A DNA stretch of 64,000 nucleotides, taken from assembly GCA_963774155.1 (NCBI GenBank), contig CAVZDW010000010.1:434001-498000 (forward strand). Reading direction: 5' to 3'. This stretch comes from DASSUW01 sp963774155. GTDB lineage: Bacteria > Actinomycetota > Thermoleophilia > Solirubrobacterales > Solirubrobacteraceae. The translations under genes and the position numbers were made by a program. Below the pieces are notes generated by a model. The model was not told where the DNA came from. It did not search any database and worked only from the letters and a program-made list of their open reading frames with translations. Below are positions 8,033-16,350 of the stretch, in pieces (position 1 is the first letter of the stretch; each line of letters starts with the position of its first letter).

Positions 8033-9568
8033 ATGCCCGGCGACGACGCTCCCGCCCTCGAGCTGCGCGGGATCACGAAGCGGTTCGGCTCGTTGGTCGC
8101 GAACGACGCGATCGACTTCGAGCTCCGCCGCGGTGAGATCCACGCGCTGCTCGGGGAGAACGGGGCCGGCAAGTCGACCCTGATGAACGTCCTCTACGGG
8201 CTCCACCAGCCCGACGAGGGCGAGATCAGGCTCGGCGGCGAGCCGGTCAAGATCGACTCCTCACGGCGGGCGATCGGGCTGGGCATCGGCATGGTCCACC
8301 AGCACTTCATGCTCGTCCCGGTGATGACCGTGGCCGAGAATCTGGTGCTGGGGACCGAGCCGTCCCGTGGGCCGCTCATGGATTACCGCGAGGCGGTGAA
8401 GCTCACCCGCGAGCTGTCGGACCGGTTCGGGCTCGCGGTGCGGCCGGAGGCCAAGGTCGAGGACCTCGGCGTCGGCGCCCAGCAGCGCGTGGAGATCCTC
8501 CGCGCGCTGTTCCGGGGCGCCAAGGTCCTGGTCCTCGACGAGCCGACCGCCGTGCTCACCGCGCAGGAGTCGCAGGACCTCTTCAAGGTCCTGCGCACGC
8601 TGACCGCGCAGGGCGCTTCGGTCGTCTTCATCTCGCACAAGCTCAACGAGGTGCTGGACATCGCCGACCGGGTGACGGTCCTGCGCCGCGGCAAGAAGAT
8701 CGACACGGTCAGCACCCAGGGCGCCACCGAGCGCAGCCTGGCGACCCTGATGGTCGGCCGCGAGGTGCTCCTGCGGGTCGACAAGCCCGAGCACGCGCCG
8801 GGCGAGCCCGTGCTCCAGGTGCGCAACCTCGAGGTCGTCGACGACCGGGAGCTGCCCGCCGTGCGCGGCGTGACGCTCGACGTGCGGGCGGGCGAGATCG
8901 TGGGCCTGGCCGGCGTCGACGCCAACGGCCAGAGCGAGCTGATCGAGGCCATCACCGGTCTGCGCACGCCCGTGGCGGGCAGCGTGCTCGTCGACGGCGT
9001 GGACGTCACCGGCGACCGCGCGAAGGACATGATCGACGCGGGCGTCGGGCACATCGCCGAGGACCGCCACCGGCGCGGGCTGGTGCTGCAGTTCACGCTC
9101 GCCGAGAACATCTCGCTGCACGGCTACCGCAAGCCCGAGATGGCCCGCTGGGGCTGGCTCTCCCCGCGCAAGCTGGCCGATCGCGCGCGCGGGCTGCTGA
9201 AGGAGTACGACGTCCGCGGCGGCGAGACCGACACGCTCGCGTCCTCGCTGTCGGGCGGCAACCAGCAGAAGGTGGTCATCGCCCGCGAGATCTCGTCGGA
9301 TCCGAAGGTGCTGGTGGCCGCGCAGCCGACGCGCGGGCTCGACGTCGGCGCCATCGAGTTCGTGCACCGCCGGCTCGTGGAGGAGCGCGACAAGGGCCGC
9401 GCGATCCTGCTCGTCTCGCTCGAGCTCGAGGAGATCCGGTCGTTGAGCGATCGTGCGCTGGTGATCTACGAGGGCGAGATCGTCGCCGAGCTCGACCCGT
9501 CGGCCTCCGAGGAGGAGTTCGGCGTCGCCATGACCGGCGGCGGCCGCAGGAAGGTGGAGGCGGCTTGA
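8033..9568 (+). CDS. nucleoside ABC importer, tandem ATPase subunit
   Basis: 511 residues with two ABC domains. Domain 1 has Walker A GENGAGKST at 41-49, Walker B with DEPTAVLT and a degenerate signature VGAQQR. Domain 2 has a lysine-less Walker A (GVDANGQSE), a proper signature SLSGGNQQ and QPTRGLDVG in place of the catalytic Glu. This asymmetry is normal for the sugar/nucleoside CUT2-like class. The start is the first in-frame ATG, 20 nt after the bmp stop; no clear Shine-Dalgarno sequence is seen, so the start is only probable. It overlaps the first permease gene by 4 bp. Confidence 0.92.
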   Translation: MPGDDAPALELRGITKRFGSLVANDAIDFELRRGEIHALLGENGAGKSTLMNVLYGLHQPDEGEIRLGGEPVKIDSSRRAIGLGIGMVHQHFMLVPVMTVAENLVLGTEPSRGPLMDYREAVKLTRELSDRFGLAVRPEAKVEDLGVGAQQRVEILRALFRGAKVLVLDEPTAVLTAQESQDLFKVLRTLTAQGASVVFISHKLNEVLDIADRVTVLRRGKKIDTVSTQGATERSLATLMVGREVLLRVDKPEHAPGEPVLQVRNLEVVDDRELPAVRGVTLDVRAGEIVGLAGVDANGQSELIEAITGLRTPVAGSVLVDGVDVTGDRAKDMIDAGVGHIAEDRHRRGLVLQFTLAENISLHGYRKPEMARWGWLSPRKLADRARGLLKEYDVRGGETDTLASSLSGGNQQKVVIAREISSDPKVLVAAQPTRGLDVGAIEFVHRRLVEERDKGRAILLVSLELEEIRSLSDRALVIYEGEIVAELDPSASEEEFGVAMTGGGRRKVEAA

Positions 9569-10767
9569 GCGCCGAGCCCGACGACTTCGTACCCGTCACC
9601 GTCGCGGGCCGGCTCTCCAACTACCTGCGTGGCGGCGGCATCATCACGCCGATCATCACGGTCATCTTCGCGTTCATCGTCGGCGGCCTCGTCGTGCTCG
9701 CCACCGGCGGCAACCCGATCGAGACCTACAAGGCGATCTTCGACGGCACCGGCCTGAACTGGCTCTTCCCGTGGACGACCGGCGACGACCGGATCATCGC
9801 CGAGCTGAACCTGCAGCAGACGCTGATCATCACGACGCCGCTGATCCTCACGGGGCTCGCCGTCGCGTTCGCGTTCCGCTGCGGCCTGTTCAACATCGGC
9901 GGCCAGGGCCAGTATCTCGTCGGCACCTACTTCGCGGTCTGGGTGGGCTCGTCGTTCGTCAGCATGCCCGCGCTCCCGCACATCCTGCTCTCGATGATCG
10001 CGGCCTGCCTGGCCGGCGCCGCCTGGGGAGCCATCGCCGGCTTGTTGAAGGCGGTCTCCGGCGCCCACGAGGTGATCTCCACGATCATGCTCAACTGGAT
10101 CGCGGTCTGGACGGGGATGTTCCTCTTCGGGCTGGGCGGCCCGCTGCAGAGCGACACCGACACGTCGGTCCCGGTGTCCAACGACATCGCCGAGAACGCC
10201 AAGCTGCCGGTGTTCTGGGGCGACCCCGAGCTGCAGGGCCTGCACGTCGGCCTGTTCATCGCGCTCGCGATGCTGCTCGTGTTCTGGGTGCTGCTCAACC
10301 GCACGCGCTTCGGCTACGAGGTGCGCGCCGTCGGCTTCAACCCCGAGGCCGCGCGCTCGGCCGGCATCTCGGTCGGCCGCAACTACGTGCTCGTGATGGC
10401 CACGTGCGGCCTGTTCGCGGGCCTGGCCGGCTCGCTCGACGTGCTCGGCTGGCAGTTCCGCGTGGCGACGAACGACATCCAGATCAGCCAGATCGGCTTC
10501 CTCGGCATCGCGGTCGCCCTGCTGGGCCGCAACACGGCGGTCGGGACGCTGTTCGCCGCGCTCTTCTTCGGCGCGCTGGTCACCGGCACGTCGGTCCGCA
10601 ACCTCGACCCGACGGTGTTCGAGCCCGCCCTGGCCGTCAACCTCACGTGGATCATCCAGGGCCTGGTGATCCTGCTCGTGAGCGCCGACATCCTCGTGGT
10701 CTATCTCTGGCGCCTGCGCGGGAAGCTCCGCCGCAGCGCCGCGCCGCCCGCGGAGGTGATCACGTGA
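9565..10767 (+). CDS. nucleoside ABC importer permease 1
   Basis: 400 residues, many hydrophobic helices. It belongs to the branched-chain/ribose-type permease family (BPD_transp_2): FRCGLFNIGGQGQ after the first helices, the cytoplasmic EAA-like loop GYEVRAVGFNPEAARSAGIS, and the later AVALLGRN. It would pair with the second permease to form the translocation channel. The TTG start overlaps the ATPase stop by 4 bp, and its own stop overlaps the next GTG. Confidence 0.92.
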   Translation: MSAEPDDFVPVTVAGRLSNYLRGGGIITPIITVIFAFIVGGLVVLATGGNPIETYKAIFDGTGLNWLFPWTTGDDRIIAELNLQQTLIITTPLILTGLAVAFAFRCGLFNIGGQGQYLVGTYFAVWVGSSFVSMPALPHILLSMIAACLAGAAWGAIAGLLKAVSGAHEVISTIMLNWIAVWTGMFLFGLGGPLQSDTDTSVPVSNDIAENAKLPVFWGDPELQGLHVGLFIALAMLLVFWVLLNRTRFGYEVRAVGFNPEAARSAGISVGRNYVLVMATCGLFAGLAGSLDVLGWQFRVATNDIQISQIGFLGIAVALLGRNTAVGTLFAALFFGALVTGTSVRNLDPTVFEPALAVNLTWIIQGLVILLVSADILVVYLWRLRGKLRRSAAPPAEVIT

Positions 10768-11978
10768 CCGCGGTCGCCACGCCCCCGGCCCCGCAGGCCG
10801 AGAGCCGGACCGCGGTCGTCACGCCCGCGCGGATCGGCTGGCTCGGCGTCTTCCTCGCCTTCCTGGCGTTCTTCGTCGCGCTGCCGCCGCTGACCATCCG
10901 GTCGCCCGTTCCCACCGTGTTGCTCGGCGTCGCCGCGGTGGCCTGCGGCTTCTGGGCGATCCGGGGCGGCGAGAAGCGGATCGGCTGGGGCGCCGTCGCC
11001 GCTGCGGTCGTGGGCATCGCGGGCGGCGTCGCCGCCACGAAGTCGGGCGTCGGCAACCTCGAGCGCGTGGTCGTGTGGTCGGCGCTGCTGGCCGCGATGC
11101 TGCGCTACGCCACGCCGCTGCTCTTCGCCGCACTTGGCGGGCTGTTCTCGGAGCGGAGCGGGGTCATCAACATCGGCCTCGAGGGCATGATGTTGATGGG
11201 CGCCTTCTGGGGCCTGTGGGGCGCGGTGGAGACCGGGTCGTGGGTGCTCGGGCTGCTCATCGGGATGGTCTCCGGCGTTGCGCTGGCGCTGCTGCACGCG
11301 CTGTTCTCGGTGACGCTGCGGGCGGATCAGATCGTGTCCGGGTTCGCGATGAACTTCATCGCCATCGGCATCACCGGCTTCTTCTTCGTGAGCATCTACG
11401 GCACCGAGGGGACGCCGGACAACGTCCCGCGCGCGCCCGACGTGACGATCCCGGGCCTCGAGTCGATCCCGTTCTTCGGGGACGTCCTCGGGACGATGAA
11501 CATCCTCATCTGGCTCGGCCTGCTGACCGTGCTGCTGACCTGGGTCGTGGTCTTCCGCACGCCGATGGGCCTGCGGCTGCGCAGCGTGGGGGAGAACCCG
11601 CTGGCCGCGCAGACGGCCGGCGTGTCGCCCGTGCGCGTGCGCTACGTGGCGGTGGCGATCTCGGGGATGCTCGCCGCGATCGGCGGGGCGTACCTGTCGA
11701 TCGGCTTCGTCGGGTCGTTCGGCGAGCAGATGACCGCGGGCCGCGGCTACATCGCGCTGGCCGTGCTCATCTGCGGCCGCTGGATGCCGACCGGCGCGCT
11801 CGTGTTCGCGTGCCTGTTCGGCTTCTTCAGCGCGCTCGCCCAGCGGCTGCCGGTGTTCTCCGAGTCGGCGGCGACGCTCTTCCAGGCCCTGCCGTACGTG
11901 ATCACGCTGATCGCCGTGGCGGGCGTCGTCGGGCGGTCGATCCCGCCCGCCGCCGTCGGTCGTCCGCTGGACCGCTAG
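10764..11978 (+). CDS. nucleoside ABC importer permease 2
   Basis: 404 residues from the GTG that overlaps the previous stop (GTGA). An N-terminal extension of about 110 residues with three extra hydrophobic segments precedes the family core, which begins near LRYATPLLFAALGGLFSERSGVINIGLEG. The typical loop GLRLRSVGENPLAAQTAGVS is present. It is the heterodimer partner of permease 1 and the last gene of the importer operon. The N-terminal extension is somewhat longer than usual for this subunit. The 30-bp gap to the next gene shows no clear terminator. Confidence 0.9.
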   Translation: MTAVATPPAPQAESRTAVVTPARIGWLGVFLAFLAFFVALPPLTIRSPVPTVLLGVAAVACGFWAIRGGEKRIGWGAVAAAVVGIAGGVAATKSGVGNLERVVVWSALLAAMLRYATPLLFAALGGLFSERSGVINIGLEGMMLMGAFWGLWGAVETGSWVLGLLIGMVSGVALALLHALFSVTLRADQIVSGFAMNFIAIGITGFFFVSIYGTEGTPDNVPRAPDVTIPGLESIPFFGDVLGTMNILIWLGLLTVLLTWVVVFRTPMGLRLRSVGENPLAAQTAGVSPVRVRYVAVAISGMLAAIGGAYLSIGFVGSFGEQMTAGRGYIALAVLICGRWMPTGALVFACLFGFFSALAQRLPVFSESAATLFQALPYVITLIAVAGVVGRSIPPAAVGRPLDR

Positions 11979-12008
11979 GCCGCGCGGCCGCTCTGGCAGA
12001 ATCGATCC

Positions 12009-12542
12009 ATGCGCCTGGCATGGATCGCGCCGCTGGTGCTCGGGTTCGCGCTCGCCGGCTGCGGCTCGATGAGCGACGAGGAGCGCTTCAGCCTGACCAC
12101 GCCGGGCACCGACGACCTCGTCGTGCGCGAGATCGAGGTGGAGAAGAAGTCCCGCCGGGGCAAGCCGACGCACGCCGAGATCACCGTCATCCGCGGCTGG
12201 TCCGACGCGCTCCGGGCCGGGCACGTGAACGCGGCGGCGGAGTTCTTCGACGTCCCCGTCACCGTCCTCGACGGGACGAACCCGCTGCGTACGCTCAAGA
12301 GCAGCGCCGAGGTCAGGACGTTCAACCGCGGGCTCCCGTGCGGAGCGAGGCTCGTCAGGACCGCACGCGGCGAGGCGTCCCGCGTGGTGGCCACGTTCGA
12401 GCTCACCGAGCGCCCTGGCCCCGGCACCTGCGAGGGAGCCGTGGGAGCCCTGGCCAACACCTCGTTCCTCATCGAGGACCGCCACATCACGCAGTGGTTC
12501 CGCGAGCCGGACCCGGCCCAGCCGGACGACGACACCAGTTAG
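12009..12542 (+). CDS. small lipoprotein, NTF2/SnoaL-like
   Basis: 177 residues. The signal peptide ends in LAGC (Cys18). Residues 58-175 look like an NTF2-like cone fold: ITVIRGWSDALRAGHVNAAAEFFDVP is the usual helix-turn start, followed by alternating strands ending in FLIEDRHITQWFRE. No catalytic residues can be assigned. A -10-like CAGAAT lies 6 nt before the ATG. The stop codon touches the 3' end of the convergent tRNA-Thr gene. Function unknown. Confidence 0.8.
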   Translation: MRLAWIAPLVLGFALAGCGSMSDEERFSLTTPGTDDLVVREIEVEKKSRRGKPTHAEITVIRGWSDALRAGHVNAAAEFFDVPVTVLDGTNPLRTLKSSAEVRTFNRGLPCGARLVRTARGEASRVVATFELTERPGPGTCEGAVGALANTSFLIEDRHITQWFREPDPAQPDDDTS

Positions 12543-12615
12543 AGCCGGAGAGGGGACTCGAACCCCTGGCCTACGACTTACAAGGTCGTTGCTCTACCAG
12601 CTGAGCTACTCCGGC
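12543..12615 (-). tRNA. tRNA-Thr (anticodon TGT)
   Basis: 73 nt on the minus strand. Acceptor stem GCCGGAG pairs with CTCCGGC and the discriminator is T. D-arm AGCTCAGCTGGTAGAGC, anticodon stem ACGAC/GTCGT with loop CTTGTAA (anticodon TGT, reads ACA/ACG), and T-arm with GTTCGAGTC are all present. CCA is not encoded. It abuts the stop of the upstream lipoprotein gene on the other strand. Confidence 0.97.
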
Positions 12616-12641
12616 GCGGGTGTCGGAGTCTAGGGCGCGTG

Positions 12642-12756
12642 AACTGCGGCATTAAGGGGGGTGGCCCGGGCGGTGGGGTTGCTCATACACGGTATGCGTG
12701 CATAGACAACCCCAGCCCTCCGCGGAAGCCCGACCACCCTCCCTACAAGCGCAGTT
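12642..12756 (+). repeat. R2: dispersed inverted-end repeat, subtype C (short)
   Basis: 115 bp. It starts AACTGCGGCATTAAGGG as in R1, R3 and R5 and ends with a slightly changed GCGCAGTT. The core holds ATACACGGTATGCGTGCAT between GGGGTTG and CAACCCC, so it can form a long hairpin; this 19-mer differs by one base from that in R3 and R5. It lies 9 bp past the stop of the SirB1-like gene (minus strand) and 27 bp before the tRNA-Thr 5' end, so it may separate the two transcripts. Confidence 0.75.
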
Positions 12757-12765
12757 GCCGACTCC

Positions 12766-13380
12766 CTACGACGACGCGTGGCGACTGATCGGGAGCCGCC
12801 CGCGCAGCCGCGCGGCTCGGTGGGCGGTGACGTGGTCGTCGTCGCGCACGAGCCGTGCGTAGATGCCGGTGAGCGCCGCGAAGGCCACCTCGTGGCCGCA
12901 GTGGTTGCGGACTGAGCCCTCGGGCGTCGGGCCGGGATCCGTGACCGGGTCGATGAGCCAGAGCCGGTCGGGCTCGCCGATGCCGGCGTACCAGCCCCAC
13001 GCGGTCGAGCACACGCCGACCGGGATCCCCGCCCGGCGGCCGATCTCCGCCGCGACGACCGCGAGGACCAGCGGGTGGCCGACGCGGCGTTGCAGCGCGA
13101 CGTCGATCCACAGGCCCTCGAGCGGCGACTCGTCGGCGCGGAACCGGAGGTGATCGGTGAGCAGCCTGGCCAGGGCGTGGGCTGCCACGCGCGGCTCGCG
13201 CACCGCCGCCACGTCGAACAGCGCGCGTGCCAGCTCGTCGAGCCGGAAGCTCACCCGCGCCGCGTCGACGGTCCGGAACTCCGCGGCGATGGCCAGCAGG
13301 ATCTCTCCCGGCGCCGGGCAGCACGCCCCCTCCAGCAACTGGTCGAACCGTCCCTGCCGTGTCGTCGCATCCCACGTCAT
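12766..13380 (-). CDS. SirB1-type transglutaminase-like protein
   Basis: 204 residues. The region LEGLWIDVALQRRVGHPLVLAVVAAEIGRRAGIPVGV matches the SirB1/transglut_core2 family, in which a stretch R-R-x-G-x-P-x-x-L precedes a helix and a strand. A catalytic Cys is not evident: the family position here reads GHPLVLAV. Activity is therefore unproven. The cysteine-rich CCPAPGEI near the N-terminus is unusual. The ATG is preceded, 14 nt upstream on this strand, by TACCTT. It is divergent from the GGDEF-EAL gene. Confidence 0.7.
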   Translation of the reverse strand: MTWDATTRQGRFDQLLEGACCPAPGEILLAIAAEFRTVDAARVSFRLDELARALFDVAAVREPRVAAHALARLLTDHLRFRADESPLEGLWIDVALQRRVGHPLVLAVVAAEIGRRAGIPVGVCSTAWGWYAGIGEPDRLWLIDPVTDPGPTPEGSVRNHCGHEVAFAALTGIYARLVRDDDHVTAHRAARLRGRLPISRHASS

Positions 13381-13492
13381 GGCAATTCCGACCGAAGGTA
13401 TCAGAGTTCTTAGGGTGCCCTAACTTTGCCCGGTCGGTGTTCGGACGATCACCACGGTCAAGAACCCCACCGATTGGACCGATATCCCCGGT

Positions 13493-15793
13493 GTGATCAC
13501 CCAGCAGACCCCTGCGCAGGGGGGCGGCACTGCGCTGGACGCCCTCATCGAGGCCGCAGCAGGGATCCTGGCTGCCGATTCGCTGGAGGACACGCTCGGG
13601 CTCATCGCCCACCACCTGAACGCCCTGCTGCCGTACGACGACCTCACGGTCTACGAGGTCGACGCGGCCGGGACCGGCCTGCGGCCCGTGTTCGCGCTGG
13701 GCGCCTGGGTGCAGGAGATCATGTCCGAGTCGCTCTCGATCGACCACGGCACGACCGGCTGGGTGGTGCGCAACCGCTGCACCCGCAACGTCCCGAACAC
13801 CCGGTTCGACACCATCAGCACGGTGGTGCCGGGTACCGACGACGAGGACGAGGCGTTCGTCTGCGTGCCGCTGCTGGCCCACGACCGCGTCGTCGGCACG
13901 CTCAACGTGTACCGCTCGGGCGTCGACCGCGCCTTCACGGAGGAGGAGGTCGCGCTCGTCGAGCGCTTCGCCACGATGGCGGCGCTCGCCTACGAGGCCG
14001 CCCGCCAGCGCGAGCACCTCCGCCGCCAGGCCGCCACCGACGGCCTCACCGGACTGCTCAACCACCGCGGCTCGCAGGAGCGCCTCCGGCGCGAGATCGA
14101 GGCCGCCACCCGCACCGGTGCCCCGCTCAGCGTCGTGGTCGTCGACCTCGACCACTTCAAGCGCATCAACGACTCCCACGGTCACGCCGAAGGCGACAAG
14201 GCGCTGGCCGCCGCCGCGACCAAGCTGCGCTCCGTCGTCCGCGGCGGCGACGCCGTCGGCCGCCTCGGCGGCGAGGAGTTCGTCCTCGTCCTGCCCGGCG
14301 TCGGGAGCGAGGCCGCGGCCGAGGCCGCCGAGCGCGCCCGCGCCGCCCTCGCCGAGGTGCTGGTCGGCCGTCGCCGGCTCGAGTCCTCGGCCGGCGTCGC
14401 CACCTTCCCGGAGGACGCGCAGGAGGCCGCCGACCTGCTCGCCCGCGCCGACGCCGCCCTCTACGCCGCCAAGCACGCCGGCCGCCGCCAGACCCGCCGC
14501 TACTCCGCCAACCTTGCGGCCCGCCCGTCGCGGGCCGACGAGCTGAGCGAGGTCGAGGCGCTGCTGCGCCGCGGCGACGGCGCCATCCGCCCCGTCTTCC
14601 AGCCCGTGCTCGAGCTCGCCACCGGCCGCGTCTGCGGCTACGAGGCGCTCAGCCGCATCGACGGCGACCCCGTCCGCGGTCCCGACCAGTGGTTCGCCCA
14701 GGCCCACCGCTGCGGCCTCGGGGCCGAGCTGGAGGCGCTCGCGCTGCGCGCCGCGCTGGCGGTCGAGGACCGCCCCGCCGGCACCTTCCTGGCCCTCAAC
14801 GTCAGCCCGGTCGCCCTTCTGGCGCCCCCGGTCGACGACGTGCTGCCCGAAGACCTCTCGAACATCGTCATCGAGCTCACCGAGCACGAGCTGTTCACGG
14901 CCGACGGCGCGCTCGAGAGCCGCCTGGCCGAGCTGCGCGCCCGCGGTGCCCGCGTCGCGCTCGACGACGCCGGCGCCGGCTACGCGGGCCTCCAGCAGGT
15001 GATCCGCGTCGCCCCCGACATCCTCAAGGTCGACCGCTCGCTCGTCCACGGCGCCCACGCCGATCCCTCCCGCTACGCGCTGCTCGAGGCGCTCGTCTCG
15101 TTCGCCGGCTCGACCGGCGCCGCGGTCTGCGGCGAGGGCGTCGAGGACCTCGCCGACCTGCGCGCGCTGGCCGACCTCGACGCCACCTACGCCCAGGGCT
15201 ACGCGCTCGCGCGGCCGGCCTCCGCTTGGGCGACCCTGAGCGCGGACATCGCCGCCACCGCCGACGTCCGCGAGGGCGTGCGGGTGGCGACGACCGCCGT
15301 CCGGGGCGGCGCCGTCTGGACCGGCATGCTGGCCGAGCTGGGCGACGACCTGGGCAAGGTCACGAGCACCGGCGAGCTGGCCACCGCGGGCCGCCGCGCC
15401 GCCAGCCTGCTGGGCGCCGAGGACGTCTCACTGATGTGGGTCGTGGGCGACGTGCTGGAGCTGCTCTCGGACAACAAGGACGCGCCGGGGCAGATCTGGG
15501 ACCTCGCCGAGTTCCCGGCGACCGCCCGGCTGCTCGACGAGCACACCCCGGGCCAGGTCGTCGTGGGGGACCCGGCGAGCGATCCGACCGAGATCGCGGA
15601 GCTGGAGCGCCTCGGCTACGGCGCCGTGCTGATGGTCCCCGTTCGCGTGGGCGTCGGCCAGCGCGCGCTGGTCGAGGTGTACCGCGTGCACCCGCAGGCG
15701 TTCACCAGCGCCGAGGTGGACCGGTCGCGCGTCGTGGCGCAGCAGTTCGGTCCGGTGCTGGCGCGGCTCGCCATGACCCAAGCCGCTCGCTAG
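13493..15793 (+). CDS. GAF-GGDEF-EAL-GAF cyclic di-GMP enzyme
   Basis: 766 residues. Order: GAF (about 20-170), GGDEF (178-340), EAL (355-590), second GAF (about 620-760). The cyclase site is intact, GGEEF at 259-263, with an inhibitory I-site RGGD at 250-253 five residues before it. The phosphodiesterase side keeps EALSR (384-388), NVSP, ELTEHE, DDAGAG, KVDRS and GEGVED, so both activities are possible. No transmembrane segment: a cytoplasmic sensor with GAF domains at both ends. GTG start. It overlaps the convergent downstream gene by 4 bp (CTAG). Confidence 0.95.
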   Translation: MITQQTPAQGGGTALDALIEAAAGILAADSLEDTLGLIAHHLNALLPYDDLTVYEVDAAGTGLRPVFALGAWVQEIMSESLSIDHGTTGWVVRNRCTRNVPNTRFDTISTVVPGTDDEDEAFVCVPLLAHDRVVGTLNVYRSGVDRAFTEEEVALVERFATMAALAYEAARQREHLRRQAATDGLTGLLNHRGSQERLRREIEAATRTGAPLSVVVVDLDHFKRINDSHGHAEGDKALAAAATKLRSVVRGGDAVGRLGGEEFVLVLPGVGSEAAAEAAERARAALAEVLVGRRRLESSAGVATFPEDAQEAADLLARADAALYAAKHAGRRQTRRYSANLAARPSRADELSEVEALLRRGDGAIRPVFQPVLELATGRVCGYEALSRIDGDPVRGPDQWFAQAHRCGLGAELEALALRAALAVEDRPAGTFLALNVSPVALLAPPVDDVLPEDLSNIVIELTEHELFTADGALESRLAELRARGARVALDDAGAGYAGLQQVIRVAPDILKVDRSLVHGAHADPSRYALLEALVSFAGSTGAAVCGEGVEDLADLRALADLDATYAQGYALARPASAWATLSADIAATADVREGVRVATTAVRGGAVWTGMLAELGDDLGKVTSTGELATAGRRAASLLGAEDVSLMWVVGDVLELLSDNKDAPGQIWDLAEFPATARLLDEHTPGQVVVGDPASDPTEIAELERLGYGAVLMVPVRVGVGQRALVEVYRVHPQAFTSAEVDRSRVVAQQFGPVLARLAMTQAAR

Positions 15794-16302
15794 CGGGGTC
15801 CGCTCGCCACCAGGTGGGCGGCGGAGCCGTGACCGTTGGAGGCGGCCGACGCCGAGTCGACCGGCTCGAGCTCGGCCGCGGGCGGGTTCAGCCGCCGCTC
15901 CAGCTCGCCGAGCACGGCGCCGAACAGCGCGTGGCGCCAGGCCGACTGGGCGAAGGCGCGCGGGTCGCGGAAGAGCGCCGGGTCGATCAGCGCCATGGCC
16001 GGCCAGGTCGCGACGCACTCCAGCAGCCCGGCCAAGGGGCCGCGCAGCCAGGCGGGGCCCGGCAGGCTGGGGGCGACCTGTGCGTACACGGCGCCGAACG
16101 CCGCGCCGTTCTGCAGGTGGATCGCCACGCCGACGGCCTGGGCCTCGGGCCGGCCGCGAGCCACGAGCCGCCCGAGCAGCTCCGCGTCGTCGTGGTCGAC
16201 GCCGAACACGCGCCGGTCGAGCGGCTGCTGCGCGTACCAGACCGCAGCGGCGACGGTGCCGGCGAGCGCGCCGCGCAGGGTCCGTGTGGCATCCAGAGCC
16301 AT
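15790..16302 (-). CDS. hypothetical membrane protein
   Basis: 170 residues, not recognised. Three or four moderately hydrophobic segments are seen (about 8-22, 58-78, 85-110, 118-132), and the C-terminal 35 residues are polar. A motif of the type QPLDRRVFGVDHDDAELLGR near the N-terminus recalls small actinobacterial membrane proteins of unknown role. TACAGT lies 9 nt before the ATG, supporting this start and a leaderless transcript. The stop overlaps that of the GGDEF-EAL gene (CTAG). Confidence 0.65.
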   Translation of the reverse strand: MALDATRTLRGALAGTVAAAVWYAQQPLDRRVFGVDHDDAELLGRLVARGRPEAQAVGVAIHLQNGAAFGAVYAQVAPSLPGPAWLRGPLAGLLECVATWPAMALIDPALFRDPRAFAQSAWRHALFGAVLGELERRLNPPAAELEPVDSASAASNGHGSAAHLVASGPR

Positions 16303-16350
16303 GTCGGAGAAACTGTAACGAGCGCGGTCCTGCTGGGTACGGCTCTGTTG

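Noticed and set aside
12743..15058. 771-codon frame on the minus strand under the GGDEF-EAL gene
   Set aside because: Shadow of the plus-strand gene, whose domains and catalytic motifs are complete.
13426..16350. Very long upstream extension of the PlsC-GpsA frame
   Set aside because: It runs in a shifted frame through the GGDEF-EAL gene and antisense through the 15790-16302 gene; homology begins only after ATG 16351.
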